DNA of 64,000 nucleotides from Eretmocerus hayati (Eukaryota > Arthropoda > Insecta > Hymenoptera > Aphelinidae). The position numbers and the translations under genes are program-made. The notes under the pieces are model-generated. The model searched no databases. It was not told the DNA's origin and saw only the letters and a program-made list of their open reading frames with translations. Location of the stretch: positions 118,204,838 to 118,268,837 of the forward strand of contig CM056744.1 in assembly GCA_029851415.1 (NCBI GenBank), in the 5' to 3' direction. Below, one piece after another: positions 1-11,449 of this stretch (positions are counted from its first letter, which is position 1; each line of letters begins with the position of its first letter).

Positions 1-1176
1 AGAAATCATCCTGATAATTTTCTTCCCCAATATTATTTTGAATATTTTCAGGTCCTCCCTTTTAAAATCAAAGTTTTTGCCTGAGTGCCACTTAGATATA
101 TACAATATCGATCAGAAAGCAGTATTATATCGATAGATTTCAATTATATATTCAGGATGTCACGATATCCTGCATGCCTGTTCTAAAGATAGAATTTTCA
201 TAAAATTAACGTTCGATGAGGCACACGCATGGGTAAGCCGATTTTTCTGGGCTATATTATCGTTTGGGTATGTAATATAATCCAGTATCTTTAATTTGAG
301 TCCACATACATATAGCCATAGCAAAAATTGCCTGTGTACCAGCGTGCGCATCGATTGAAATGTAGAAATACGAAATTTCGATATAATTCACTTATGAGCT
401 TATCTTGCTTATAGAAAACGATATATTCATGCTTGAAATAATTTTCTTTGAATAACATGTGGCCATAGCATGCCCTTTTGGCTAGTATAATTCGAATGCA
501 GACTTTCCCAGCAGCAGCATCCCCGATTCATCGATCGAAAATACGAGGTGTTCGATCGATTCGAGTGAAACGTAAGTAGCTGTTCCAGCGCAAGCAGTGT
601 AGTAGTGCGGTATTATATATAGTTGCAAATGGTAAGCTATGCAACTCGTTTGCTCGGCATATCATTAGTAGTACGAAGATACTAATATCCCAACCTCGCA
701 GGCCATTTTTTATCGTGCAAGAATGTTAATCAACAAAATTCGTCACCTGTGTCAGAACATCATTGTCAAATATTTCGATCCCATAGCTGTATAGTCCCGT
801 ACCTGGAATATTCGTCCTGAATGAGTTAAAATTCTGTAGGGCTTGCAATTTTTGACTCAGATCTTTATGAGAATGAATCTGTTGTTACCACGGCCAAACT
901 TGTCTCTAGTGATGGTTGAAATGAGACAGCAGTTATTCCGGTCAAGAGCATTGAATTCCACTCAGGAACTACAAACCAGAAATTTGCGAGACCAAATGAT
1001 GAGACAATTTTTGTTCAACTTCCTTTATCACAAAGTTATCAACCGAGCAGATTATTGTCTGGCTATAGCCCAACGGATTATTGATTCATGAAGAATCATT
1101 ATATTAGTTAACCTGTAAAGGATGATCCGAATCCAAGAAATGATTTCTACGGGAAAGTTATGGACGAAACCAAGTA
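1..1176. other. No gene recognised; AT-rich DNA
   Basis: AT-rich sequence with short open frames only. A plus-strand frame at 843-1091 has no recognisable domain and ordinary AT-rich composition, so I do not call it. No repeat structure was noticed apart from scattered ATCGAT motifs near 110-140 and 530-560. Confidence 0.5.
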
Positions 1177-1182
1177 TTTATT
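1177..1182 (-). terminator. Poly(A) signal AATAAA of the first CS-alpha-beta gene
   Basis: The minus strand reads AATAAA six bases after the TGA stop codon at 1191-1189. Its position fits the 3' end of the gene immediately upstream on that strand, giving a very short 3' UTR. Confidence 0.45.
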
Positions 1183-1188
1183 AACAAT

Positions 1189-2075
1189 TCATGAAAATTT
1201 ATGTGATCCATGCTGCAGGAAATTTTCTGGGCACATATCAAAGAATCTTGATGGGCCAGGCATCAGATCGTCAAAGTCAGTCTCGTCCGTTACAGCGCCT
1301 GCCAGCGTAGGTTGCACACATATACATACATCATCTATGCATTTTCCGGTTTGTGATCCGAAAGCACTCTCGCAGTAATCTATGCATTCTGACTCGGGTC
1401 GCATTGCAATGACTCGGTGATCAACACGGATGCGGCAACGTTTACCCCCTAGAAAATGATAAGAATGACATATTTTAGGTTAAAATAATTCCCCCGAGAT
1501 TAGCGTTAGTTGCTCGATTGTACGTTTGGAATAATGTGATACAATCTTCAGGTTGAAGAATTTGATTTTGAATATTTTGAAGATGAATACTTAGTGCATA
1601 GGTGAAACAATTTTTACGGAAGAATGCGTGTCTTCATGGATCTTGCCTCAAAATCTTTAGTGACTCATCCAATGACTAACCTCCATTAACGCTGGAAATT
1701 TCAGACTCACACTCATTAAGAGTATCATACTCAGAATAAGTGTATTCACTGAATGTGTCAGAGCCACTGGAGCCACTAGAACTTGGATTCAAAATATTCG
1801 GTTGTTGTTGAATTTCATCTGGTTCTCTTTTTTCACATGGATCTAAAAAGGATATCATGAGTTATGGCTTTGACTAATATTCACACGTTGAATAACTTCG
1901 AATTTTTTCTTGATTTAAAAAATCTGAACCGTATCATTGAGAACGTTCCATCAATGCAAGATAGTTCACTTCCATATCTTGAATCAACTGCAAAAATGAT
2001 TGACGTTATGGAATATTTACCTGCATGTATCACCGTTACAAGAGAAAGAGAAAACGTAATGCATATGAACATCAT
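1189..2075 (-). CDS. Secreted cysteine-stabilised alpha/beta (defensin/knottin-like) prepropeptide, three exons
   Basis: Exon 1 is 2075-2021, exon 2 1842-1681 and exon 3 1448-1189. Donors are CAG|GTAAAT and GAG|GTTAGT; acceptors end TTTTTAG and TTTTCTAG. Both introns (178 and 232 nt) are phase 1 and the spliced frame is 158 codons with no internal stop. Residues 1-18 (MMFICITFSLSLVTVIHA) are a signal peptide. Residues 19-73 are an acidic Ser/Glu-rich pro-region with two cysteines. Residues 74-76 are GKR, a dibasic processing site directly before the first cysteine. The domain is C77-x16-C94-x3-C98-x10-C109-x4-C114-x-C116, the spacing of insect defensins and related knottins, followed by a 42-residue tail starting with an acidic stretch (VTDET). 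The family includes antimicrobial peptides and channel-blocking peptides; which applies here cannot be read from the sequence. A paralogue with the same exon phases lies at 43407-49140. Confidence 0.72.
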
Positions 2076-2133
2076 GTTCAGTGAATTTTGAAAACCAATT
2101 TCTTACGTTAGGCCACTGGGAATGAAACTCGAC

Positions 2134-2168
2134 TGTTCATTCAGTTGCTTCGATTCTCTTTTAGTATA
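2134..2168 (-). promoter_or_regulatory. TATA box and initiator of the first CS-alpha-beta gene
   Basis: On the minus strand TATACTAAAA begins at 2168 and the initiator-like ACAGTC has its A at 2134, about 34 bases downstream, close to the usual TATA-to-start spacing. This would give a 58-base 5' UTR before the tandem ATG codons at 2075. The start site is inferred. Confidence 0.45.
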
Positions 2169-2380
2169 CGTACATTTCGAGGGCAATAGCTATTCATCTT
2201 CATGAACCGGAAAATGAGAACCTGAGATGACAATACAGTGTGTTTGGATCAAAGTTTGTTCAACCACCACTTGGATAAAAATTCAGTCTACCAATATGCT
2301 TTCATGCCATTCATGTCCATGAATCGACAGCAAACAATTTGTCTTTAATCCGGTGACAACGAAAATGATACGTTACAATG

Positions 2381-2592
2381 TTACACGATGGATATAGGTA
2401 AAAATAAGAAGCAAACAACTTGATCATCTATTACTGAAACAAACGATCCGATCCTTTTCAGAAAATTGAGAACACCGACAGTCAAATACCCTTTTCCTTG
2501 TTTATGCTGCTCGTAAGAATTGGAATTTATGTTATCAAAACACGATTCACAACCTACGTGAATCTTTCCAAACAGACATGAATAACTACATA
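2381..2592 (-). pseudogene. Possible degenerate cysteine exon next to the first CS-alpha-beta gene
   Basis: The acceptor TTATATCCAG at 2596-2593 is followed by an open frame that starts with two bases completing a codon, the same phase as exon 3 of the two CS-alpha-beta genes. The frame opens C-x3-C-x8-C-x2-C and runs about 70 residues to a stop. The first cysteine and the final C-x4-C-x-C are absent. It lies on the same strand, 250 bp upstream of the promoter of the neighbouring gene, so it could be a decayed tandem copy. Chance is also plausible; no signal or pro-region exon was found upstream. Confidence 0.2.
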
Positions 2593-2649
2593 CTGGATAT
2601 AATGAGTTCGTTGTACTTTGAGTTTTTCTTGATTGTAGAATAGACTTCA

Positions 2650-5600
2650 TTTGTGAGAAAGGTCGGTCGATATTGAAGTGAATTCAAGCGTATCTAGATC
2701 ATAGACAAAGTGGCTGCAAACAATTGAAGTGAGCGCACGTGTGAGGAACAGGAATAGAAACTGATTCAACTCTATATGTGATGAGTCATTGTGTCATGTT
2801 AGATACTCAAAGGTTAAGGAATGAGACTGTTGACATATCAATCTATCTGTTTTTTTTTTTATACAAGTTGATGACGCTAGTTTTCACGGTACGTCTCACT
2901 GCCACAGGAACATAATTTTTAAGACGTTCTTGAATTTTTCTTATCTCATTTCATTAATTTCACAAGAAGAAGACTTTGTCCGTGAAGAACTAATTTCATT
3001 ATAATCATATCACCACCTAAACCCCTAGAGACCGATATTCGTCCTCTGAGGTTCAATTGTCTGATATCTGTATCAGATCCAATCCAATGGAAAATTTGTC
3101 AGGGGGAATTGCAACTTTTCGGGTATTGGAGTCGTCAGTAGATAGGACGAAATTCGAATCACACAATGTTGGGCATGTCTTTTGCTAATCTGTAAAAACC
3201 AATACATCATCGCCTCATTTTCGTGTTCAACTCCCGATAATATCATTAATTTCGGCTCTCGCTGGGTCTGAACGTCTTTACGAAACCTCGCTTATCTGAT
3301 ACCCGAAGTTTACAAGTTCTATTCTTCACGACCTTTGCCCAGTGCAAAATTACTCTTCACGATCAGGTGGAACAGTCACATCAAAAGTTCCATGCTCACG
3401 CCCTTGTCCATCTCAAGAGATTAAGGCGAACATGATATGGCCCGGAGGAGAGTATGGCCCGTACAAATAGCCGCAAGGCAAATTACAAGCTTTCCCACAA
3501 GTTGGCCGAATAGGTATCTGCCAAGAGGGAGCTGTACCTTCATCCTTTTTGTGATCCCTGTTCTTCACTTCTACTCGCATTAATAATTTTTACTCTATCT
3601 AGTACTTTTTGAGAGTTAACCCTCGGTACAATTTCGTAGCTTTTGATACCTGGCCCAACTGTCAGGTACCGAATCATCACGTGCACTGTAAAAAATTTTA
3701 TGTAAACTCACTGTGCTCAGCTGTGGTAGTTCTTTGATACCATGCTGAAGCGTGTAAATTCACAAACAGCTTGTAAATTTCATTACCGGCCGATGGTCAA
3801 TTTCAGACTCAAAGAAATCTTGATTAACTGAAGCGCATGAGCCACTTAGGGCGAGTCCCATAGTAAATTTGAGTCTTGGAATGAGGCATGTTGAACCACG
3901 ATGATTCCGGCAAGGAAAAATGATCCGTGTCAGTCTAAAATTCTTCTCTCGAGACCAAAAGAATTGTTCGTGAGAGAGAAGGAGTTTTCCAGGTTAGTTG
4001 TGCATGTGCATAGCAGACCAAAGTTTGGATCCGCGCATGCTCAGTTGGCTGGAATTTACAAGCCTGATCAAAGGAATTTCACAGCAAATTTTACGGGTCT
4101 GGGACTGGAATCGAAGAATTACCGCATCTGAGCCTGGCGAATCTACAAACATTCCGTAAAGTTAAAAAAAATAGATGAAATTCACCACGCTCAGAACTGT
4201 GTTTTTACCAAATAAGTTGGTGAATTTACACAACAAATATTCACAGTGTGGAGTTGAATAGAATGGAATCGAATTAGGAATATTCACCAAAATACAGATG
4301 TCTAGCTCATGACCGAAACGGAATAAAGAAAAATCTGCCTCGTAGTGACACCGAGTAAGATGATGCATTTCATCATAAGACCTGCTTGTACGTTCACAGT
4401 GAGGACAGTCTGCTGATATTCGCTAGTTCTCTCATTTTGATTGGGGGACTGTGGTACATTCGGTGGATTTTGCGCAACCATCAACTCAGAAATCATTGGC
4501 TTCATCTAACATTCTTTGAATGCAGACTCCGGATTCGATGAAAGCTAAACACTGTATCTAACTCTTGGAGAAAAAAATTGAGTCACACAAGGTGGCAAGA
4601 GTTTCGCGGTTGTCAAGTAAATCGAATGTACGTTAGTTGAACACAGCTGTTTCATCGAATAATTCTAGAGGACGTAGGATGAAAGGGATTAGGAAGTCTA
4701 TATGGGAAATTGTTGGTGGATTCTAACATGAATGATCTCAAGAAACGAAAAAATGAGAAAAAAAGTTCGAGAGTTAACGTTGAGTCAGAATTACATTAGC
4801 CATCCAGAATCTAGAAAATATCGTGAGTTATATACTTTATGGATACTTGGCTCAATTTCCTGAGGATATCATCAGAGACCCACCGTGATCTATAGTAAGT
4901 TTTTTTCATTCTTGCATAAATATTTCACCATGATTGACACCTTTGAAATTTTCTGCAGAAGATCACCGCAGATCACACGAAAAATTTCATCTGCGTGGTA
5001 AAATCTTTCGTAGGCACCAAACCATTTGGTATAATTTTTCCCTGTACTGTTTTCAAATGTCCAGAAGGAGTGACCGGTAGCCCATGAGATTCATCTTGAA
5101 CACTAATTTTTTGGAGTGATGAGTGAGTTCACGCGCTCATCCTCGTAGGCATGCCAGATTCATATATTTCTTTTCAGAATCTAGTAGTCGAGTTTAATTT
5201 GAAGAGAATTCTCTCCATTCGTGCAAATAACTTCTAGAAGAGCTTCATTTTATTGTATTACAGTAAATTTGCAGTAAACTGAGTTTTTTCTACTGAAGGG
5301 ATACAAGAATTATGGAATTTTATCCAATGCACCACATTCGTCTCTAATTAAAATAAAAAATCGAGGAATATAGAAATGAGTAAACAATAAATTTAAAACA
5401 AACTCATTCTCTGGAGAGCAGAAACTTTCTATGAAATATTAAAACGAATAACGAGAAAAAAAGGCCAAAGCGAGAGAATAGAATGCGCATTAGAATGCAT
5501 GAGATAGAGGAAGACAGAGCTTTTGGATGATGTATTTTTTCTCTATGTTGAAACAAAGCGAGAATAGCAGTATTTATAGCAGAGCCTCGGCTTTAGCGAC

Positions 5601-7430
5601 GCGCCAGCACAAAACGATGTAGTATTCAGGAGGAAATGAGGCAGAACAGGATGCGAGAACGAGGTTTGCAAAGCTTCCCCGTATCCCTATAGCTTGGTTG
5701 GCTCTACAAACCCCGAGAACTGAAGACCTCGTTTGCGCTAAATCATCTCGAGATCGTGCGGATAGGGGCCAAAGCTTGTGCGTATACCTCCCTCCGGCTC
5801 ATACAGTAAAAGAAGATGTTGCATAGAATGTAATTAGCATCAAAACTTAGCCTCTGGGCTGTATAGGAAAGTTACTGAATTATGTGGAACTTGCCATTGT
5901 ATTATTGAGTAGTTGCTTGGGATACCGTACACGATAAGAAGTTAATTATCTTTTTTTGAAACCTTTTCTATTGGCAGGATTTCTTGATAGTCAAATGAGT
6001 CTAATTGAAAGTGGGTTCTGGTTATGAGAGTTTTTGTTATGTTGGAGGTAGAATAAGTCAAACCTCCGCAGCAGTAGGAGATTGTCTAGAAATTGGATGG
6101 AAAATTCACTCGTGACTGTTGGTATGGGCTTGGATTTGGATCATCATCTGGGAACGGCAAAAGACTAAAAGAACTTTGAAAATTTTTCCAGGAGCTAGTT
6201 AAAGATAGGATTTCATCAGTTATGTCTACTTCAGGAAATACCAGTACTCAATTTTATGAATATCAGCCAATTTAACACGATAAATCACTCCAGGAATAGA
6301 AACAATTCGTTATCCCCTAATCAAAGCAGATTAAGAACATATTGTACTCCTGAAACTTAATTCAGTGGATAAATGGTTCGATAACTCGAGAACTAGATTA
6401 CTAAGACTTTCTCTTATGGACAGCCAATTATAATCGCTACCAAGAGAAGAATATCCATGCCCAATTTACCTAGCATTTCCAGTTGGCGAAATCAGAATAG
6501 CAAATTATGCGCCCGCATTAGCGCTGACTCAAAGCCTCGCCTCGGGAGTGAGAAATCCATTTACTCGAAAACGAGAACGAGAGAGACCGAGATAGAGCGA
6601 CACGACTGCAGGCATCATAAATACGCGACTCTGGGATTTCGCACTATGACGAAGTGCTTTGGTGAGGTATACATAGAGAAACGGGGGGTGACGCGGGCGC
6701 TAAGCGAGTTTGCCGAGTGATTAACAAGACCAGGCCCCGCGGGTGATATCCCCGCTGATATCAAACTCCACGAGATGCAGAAGCCATATTTCGAGTTCTG
6801 CTCCGTGGCTACTTTCGTATTCGTGATTCTCAAAGGTGGTTGGTACGACTGTCCTGGTGCGAAAATTATCTTGGTGTGGTGCGAATTTCTGCGAGTCTCG
6901 AGTTAGCTCGAATGCATATGATGCAACCACGGCCCCTGAGTGACTCGCCTCTCGTCTTAATCGCAAAGTTTGCAACAAGTTTGAGGTTGAGTAGTGGATG
7001 AATAAATATGAGTGATGCACAATGAAAATCTTCTGTTGAGAATGGAATATGTCACGTATGGTTATAGTTGAGTGGATTCCTCATTCAGCAGCTTGAGATT
7101 ATACTTTGTCTGTATTCGTTACCAATTCACTATAATCTTCAACGTGAATCGTACACATTTGCATGGATTAGAATACACCGTCAACTGTATCGAGGAGCTG
7201 AAATGAAAAAATCTTTTCCCATCACAGCGGATGCGAAATGCGAGAACGACCAGTCATGGTGTGATGATGGCTCGTTCATCCAGAATACATTGAAGAGAAT
7301 CAGCATGAAATACACAGATGTATACCTAGTACAAAGTTCATAATCTGGTTACAAGAGATTTCAGGAATATTGAGTGATAACATGGTTGCAAGGCCACGAC
7401 AAAAGCAATAAGACCGCGATATGAGAATAA
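2650..7430. other. No gene recognised; intergenic AT-rich DNA
   Basis: I see only short frames without domains. A minus-strand frame at 4302-4505 has a Gln/Pro/Asn-rich stretch followed by a possible donor (CAG|GTCTTA near 4384), but nothing ties it to other exons. A partly palindromic segment near 5660-5790 has GCAAAGCTT and CCAAAGCTT arms with CCC-TATCC motifs and may be an old miniature element. Poly-T and poly-A runs occur at 2850 and 5450. Confidence 0.4.
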
Positions 7431-7800
7431 AAAGCTGCAACCGTAACCGGACACTGGACCAAAAAATTCCTTTATATATTATTTTTAGCTCCTACCTGTG
7501 AAAAGATTACGTGCCTGGCTCTTCCACGTGAACTGTAGAGGTACTACTACTACTACCACTATGTAGAAGAAGAAAAGCCAAAGAGTAGTAGAGTCCGCGT
7601 AAGTAAGCGACTTTCTCGAGCCACGACGACATTCAACGTCCGTCTCTCTTTCTCGTGTCAGAGTCCGGACTGAGGCTGTAGACACGTCTCGTACACGTGT
7701 GTGAGAGTGAACAGGAAGTGAGTGAGTGAAGCGGAGAAGAAAAGAAAAGAAAAAGGAACAGGTGACGTGGAGGAGAGGTAGAAACCGGTGTAAGTGATTC
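7430..7800 (+). other. Candidate untranslated first exon with promoter
   Basis: A TTTATATATT motif at about 7470 is followed by 300 bases of less AT-rich, purine-rich sequence lacking a sensible open frame and ending near a strong donor-like GGT|GTAAGT at about 7789. This pattern is common in non-coding first exons of long insect genes whose coding exons lie far away. No downstream exon could be connected in the window, so this is weak. Confidence 0.18.
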
Positions 7801-8790
7801 GAGTCAAGATCGAGTCAGACCCTGGCGAGTTAGTCCCGGTAATTCGCGCGCAACACGGGCAATACCGGGAATAGAACGAGCGCCATGTAATAACGCCGAG
7901 TTTGCTGTCGCACGCGACCAAAGCTTTTTTCCTGTTAGCCATTTTTTGTGAAAGAATCAGTGAAAAAACATGGACAAGCTCATAAGTAGGCAACTATTAT
8001 AATTATGTACGAAGATTTTGAATCTAGGACTCCGCGTTGATGCATGGTCACGGGACGAGCGAAGGAATTCTGATCTTTGGAAAATACAGAATCTTTCTCG
8101 AATCAGTCACTGAGGTATTTTTTTAGAGATTCATGAATAGGTAACTTTCATCCCTAAGATTTGCTAATTTCAAAAAAGATCCAGTATACCATGCTAGAAG
8201 CTGAAGATCTTCTGAATTATCTAGAAACATCCAATCCCCTGCAGTAATCCCTACGACTTGAGATGGTATCAGACTGCTGAATATACTACAGTGACTGGAA
8301 AACTGTCAGCCATTACTTATTTTCCGTGCACAAGTATTTCTTTTCCAACGTTCGAGTCTCACTACCGATGCCACCATTAACAACACTACCGGCAAAATGT
8401 TTATCTCGTACCAACACGTAACTCAATGATACAAGAGTGAGAAAAGGCGATAGAAATGCGGGCTGAAGTAAGAATAATAAATTATTGGGATTGGCTTGGC
8501 TATTAATCGCAGGGGTGGATATATCCCTCATCCTCTTTGAGATATTTTCTTATTTCAAACCCTCATTTACACATCGACCCAAGTGCTCACTAGCATCCAC
8601 TCTTATATCGCTATAATCGGAATGAGAATGGGATGTAAGAAATGTTTCCATGCAGAATGAAATATTTCAATGTTTCCTATTTTTGTTGGTGTTGCATTTC
8701 CATAGGAGCTGCATTTTTTATTACTTTCGTACTCTCACGATTAGGTTTTAGAAAAAACCTTCTTTTGATACACTGTGCGAGAATAGTACA
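7800..8790. other. No gene recognised
   Basis: Short frames only (for example 8313-8531 minus) without domain features or credible splice structure. No repeat noted. Confidence 0.4.
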
Positions 8791-8795
8791 TTTCA

Positions 8796-8910
8796 ATACA
8801 AGGGCGTAAAACATTTTATTCGCGTCCGAGTGATGGGTTTCCGGCCCGAGCCGCAGGCGAGGGTCGGAATCATCACGAGGATGCGAATAATAGGTTTTAC
8901 GCCCGTGTAT
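8796..8910. mobile_element. Miniature hairpin element (MITE)
   Basis: GGGCGTAAAAC with ATTTTATTCGC on the left is matched by GCGAATAATAGG with GTTTTACGCCC on the right, so the 103 bp between 8802 and 8904 form a near-complete hairpin around a GC-rich centre. The pairing extends outward through ATACA/TGTAT. No clear target duplication was found, so the superfamily is open. Confidence 0.6.
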
Positions 8911-8973
8911 CTAACTATACTTTTCGATTAACTGTGAGTAAAAGTCGACAAACTGTGCGCAAAGTGTAGAAAA

Positions 8974-9532
8974 GGTCCAGGGGCAGGGCTGAAGACGGTA
9001 CAGAGATCGGAATAGGTGTAGAAATTGAGATACGGATAAGAATAGGGATAGCAACTGCGATGAGGCCAGGACAGGAACGGGGATGGGAATAGTAACAGGG
9101 ACGAGGTAGTGATAGCTACAGTCATAGGGACAAGGATACAAACGCGACAGGGATATGCCAGAGACAGAGAAAGCAACAAGGGACAGGGATGAGGTCAGGG
9201 ATAGGAACAGGATTAAAAGCAGGGACAGCGACAGGGATAGTCACAGAAGCAGGCATAGGAACAGATCCAGGAATAGAGACAAGACAGGAGTAGGGGCAGG
9301 CCTAGTGTCAGGGTTAGAAACTGGGACAGGGGTAGGGATAGAGATAGGCATGAGGACACAGATAGGGACATGGGCATGGGGATCAGAATAGTAACAGGGA
9401 TAGGGACAGAGATAGCGGCGGGGATAAGGATAGGGACATGGACATGTAGATAAGGATAGCGATAGGGATAAGAGCGGGATATGGATGTGGACAGGTACAG
9501 GAACAGGGATAAGAATAGGGATAGGGATGGGG
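8974..9532 (+). repeat. Degenerate G-rich 6/12-bp tandem array
   Basis: About 560 bp of imperfect units of the form AGGGATA and GGGACA, often paired as a 12-mer (GGGATAGGGACA-like), with all G runs on the plus strand. Regularity improves towards the 3' end. The hydrophobic or Asp/Arg-rich frames read here are by-products of the repeat. Confidence 0.8.
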
Positions 9533-9597
9533 ATGGGGTGGTTGGTCTAGGGTTGAGAAATACTAAACATTAGTACAGTATTGAAAAATAGACCGTA

Positions 9598-9736
9598 TCA
9601 ATGGTCTAGTTTAGTGTAATTAGATTAAGTACGGTTTCGTTCAGCCTCATTCGGTCTACTCCGGTCTAGTTGAGTCTAGTTCGATGTCACTCGGTGTAAT
9701 CCGGTCTCATTACGTCCTTCTCAGCTCAATTTGGTG
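9598..9736 (+). repeat. Degenerate 10-bp tandem array (CGGTCTAGTT type)
   Basis: Successive decamers such as CGGTCTACTC, CGGTCTAGTT, GAGTCTAGTT, CGGTGTAATC and CGGTCTCATT run head to tail for about 140 bp. It is separated by about 65 bp from the G-rich array and ends just before a possible start codon at 9745. Confidence 0.65.
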
Positions 9737-9744
9737 TAACAAGG

Positions 9745-10035
9745 ATGAGCTCTCCGAAAAATATCGATGTATCCAACCCAGCCATTTCGGAAATTCAGAA
9801 CAGTTACTCTAAATTCCCAAAAATGGTCCATCTATTAGCAGATATAATCCAAGATGTAGTCATTTCTGTGAAGTCCATGAGAAATCCCTTCCTGGCACCT
9901 CAAATTGACCAGCAATTATTCTTTCACCATCAGTATTGGACTGCAAAAGCATTTCAGAGTCCCCTGGCTTATCGAGAATATTTACTAGCCGAACGAGCGG
10001 TAGCGAGGGAGGCAATAACCGCTAGTATAAAGTAG
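9745..10035 (+). CDS. Hypothetical 96-residue protein
   Basis: An ATG-initiated frame directly after the 10-bp repeat array. The N-terminal half is mixed hydrophobic/polar with a possible amphipathic helix (residues 28-45) and the C-terminal part is Ala/Glu/Arg rich. There is no signal peptide, no cysteine and no family I recognise. An acceptor-like TTTCAAATTTCAG follows at about 10060-10073, so the frame might be an exon fragment. It may be part of a decayed transposon, since the following 400 bp recur near 15.4 kb. Confidence 0.22.
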   Translation: MSSPKNIDVSNPAISEIQNSYSKFPKMVHLLADIIQDVVISVKSMRNPFLAPQIDQQLFFHHQYWTAKAFQSPLAYREYLLAERAVAREAITASIK

Positions 10036-10229
10036 TTTCCATTATACAAAAGATTATAATATTTCAAATTTCAGACACTCGGTAGGTGAGATGCTTCCAT
10101 AGAATTGATATGAGAAAGCATTCTACTAATCTCTTTCAGCAGCGTATTTACTTGGACGAAGATGTAATTGAATCACTTTGAGTGAGAAATGTCATCAATT
10201 CATAGGTGCCTGGTGGTTTTTAGAGGACC

Positions 10230-10640
10230 CATGGATAGTATGTTAAATTTCGGACACCTGATCCAATACTTCATGCCTCTCCAGATCCCACCATCTTATT
10301 TTTGGCCATACCTATATGTTTTGTATGGTTGTTGGGGTCTATCAACAGTCTCCGACGTTCCCGATCACTTTCAAAACATCGATATAGGCCAAATTTTCGA
10401 ATAGTAAAAATTACTGTGTTCTGGATCGGGTTAGAGACTACAACATTGTCTAGTGGTGTTAATACCACCCCTCTGTCCAAAAATGCACCTATTGAATATT
10501 CATACATAACCAAAATTGTAAAAAATCTCATCATGACGCTCTGGATGACTCGCTTAATAAGTGACGTTCTTGAATGCTTCCTGAGATTCTACGTCCATTG
10601 CGCTCAATTGGAACCCTCATGGAGTGAACCGAGTCAAAAA
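10230..10640 (+). repeat. Dispersed repeat, copy 1 (related to 15425-15830)
   Basis: This segment aligns by eye with 15425-15830. Shared blocks include TATCAA(C/G)-AGTCTCC, CACTTTCAAAACATCG and CTCATCATGACGCTCTGGATG against CCATCATGACACTCTAGATG, all in the same order and with many substitutions. The frame at 10302-10697 runs through it and is not matched in the other copy, so I treat it as non-coding repeat. Confidence 0.5.
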
Positions 10641-10699
10641 ACCAAATATTTACCTGTTTTTAGATGGTATCAGTTGCCAGGGGTTGATGGAGATTAATA

Positions 10700-11449
10700 T
10701 GTGATCTTTGCGGAGCAGCTGGGTCTGCAACAGCTCAAGTGATGAAGCGAAATCTACCTGTCATCAAGATGTTTGGATTATTCAAGACTCACATCTGTAA
10801 GAGTCCGGCTCCTCTCCAAGAATATGATTCAGTAACACTCGAAATTCTGGGTAATCAGTACATCGAGGTAAATTTATATTGGATTGGATCAATCAGGCCC
10901 GGGGGCAATGTCCGGTTTGTGAGAAGACCAGTATTGACTGTTCGCTACTCCGATTATTAAGCCACATAGAAATCAAATGGGAGTCGAACAAAGCATTTCA
11001 AAGTATCCCATATATGGAGCCTTAGCTATTTCAAGCTGTAGCCCAACCGAGGTTCCACCGTATTTGCCCATTCGAAGGTACAGAATTAACCCGTTGTGGT
11101 TAGAAAAACCACCGATTTTTCACGCTGAAAGACTGAGACAGGTTGAAAAAAAAACCTCCGGGCTCTCCAACATATCGACATCGACTAGCGGGATCTAGAG
11201 CCATCGATTTGGATTGACATGAAAATGCTGAAACAAAACGAATTGTTTGAACCAACCTTTTTTGTTCCAAAATCATGCATTCCAAAGAGGATGTTGTCCA
11301 CGCATGCCTTCATCTACCGCATTACCATGAGAGCCCTAGCGCATTCCTACTTAGCTGATTCCGAAGATTTGGAACTTGTATCTCGAATGCTCAAATCAAC
11401 TCCTGTGACAATATCGCGAAGTCGAAAGAAAGATCAGGAAGTTGAAGGA
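10700..11449. other. No gene confidently recognised
   Basis: Plus-strand frames at 10739-10960, 10977-11198 and 11219-11455 follow each other closely and could be remnants of one coding element broken by stops, but no motif identifies them. No splice structure joins them convincingly. Confidence 0.3.
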
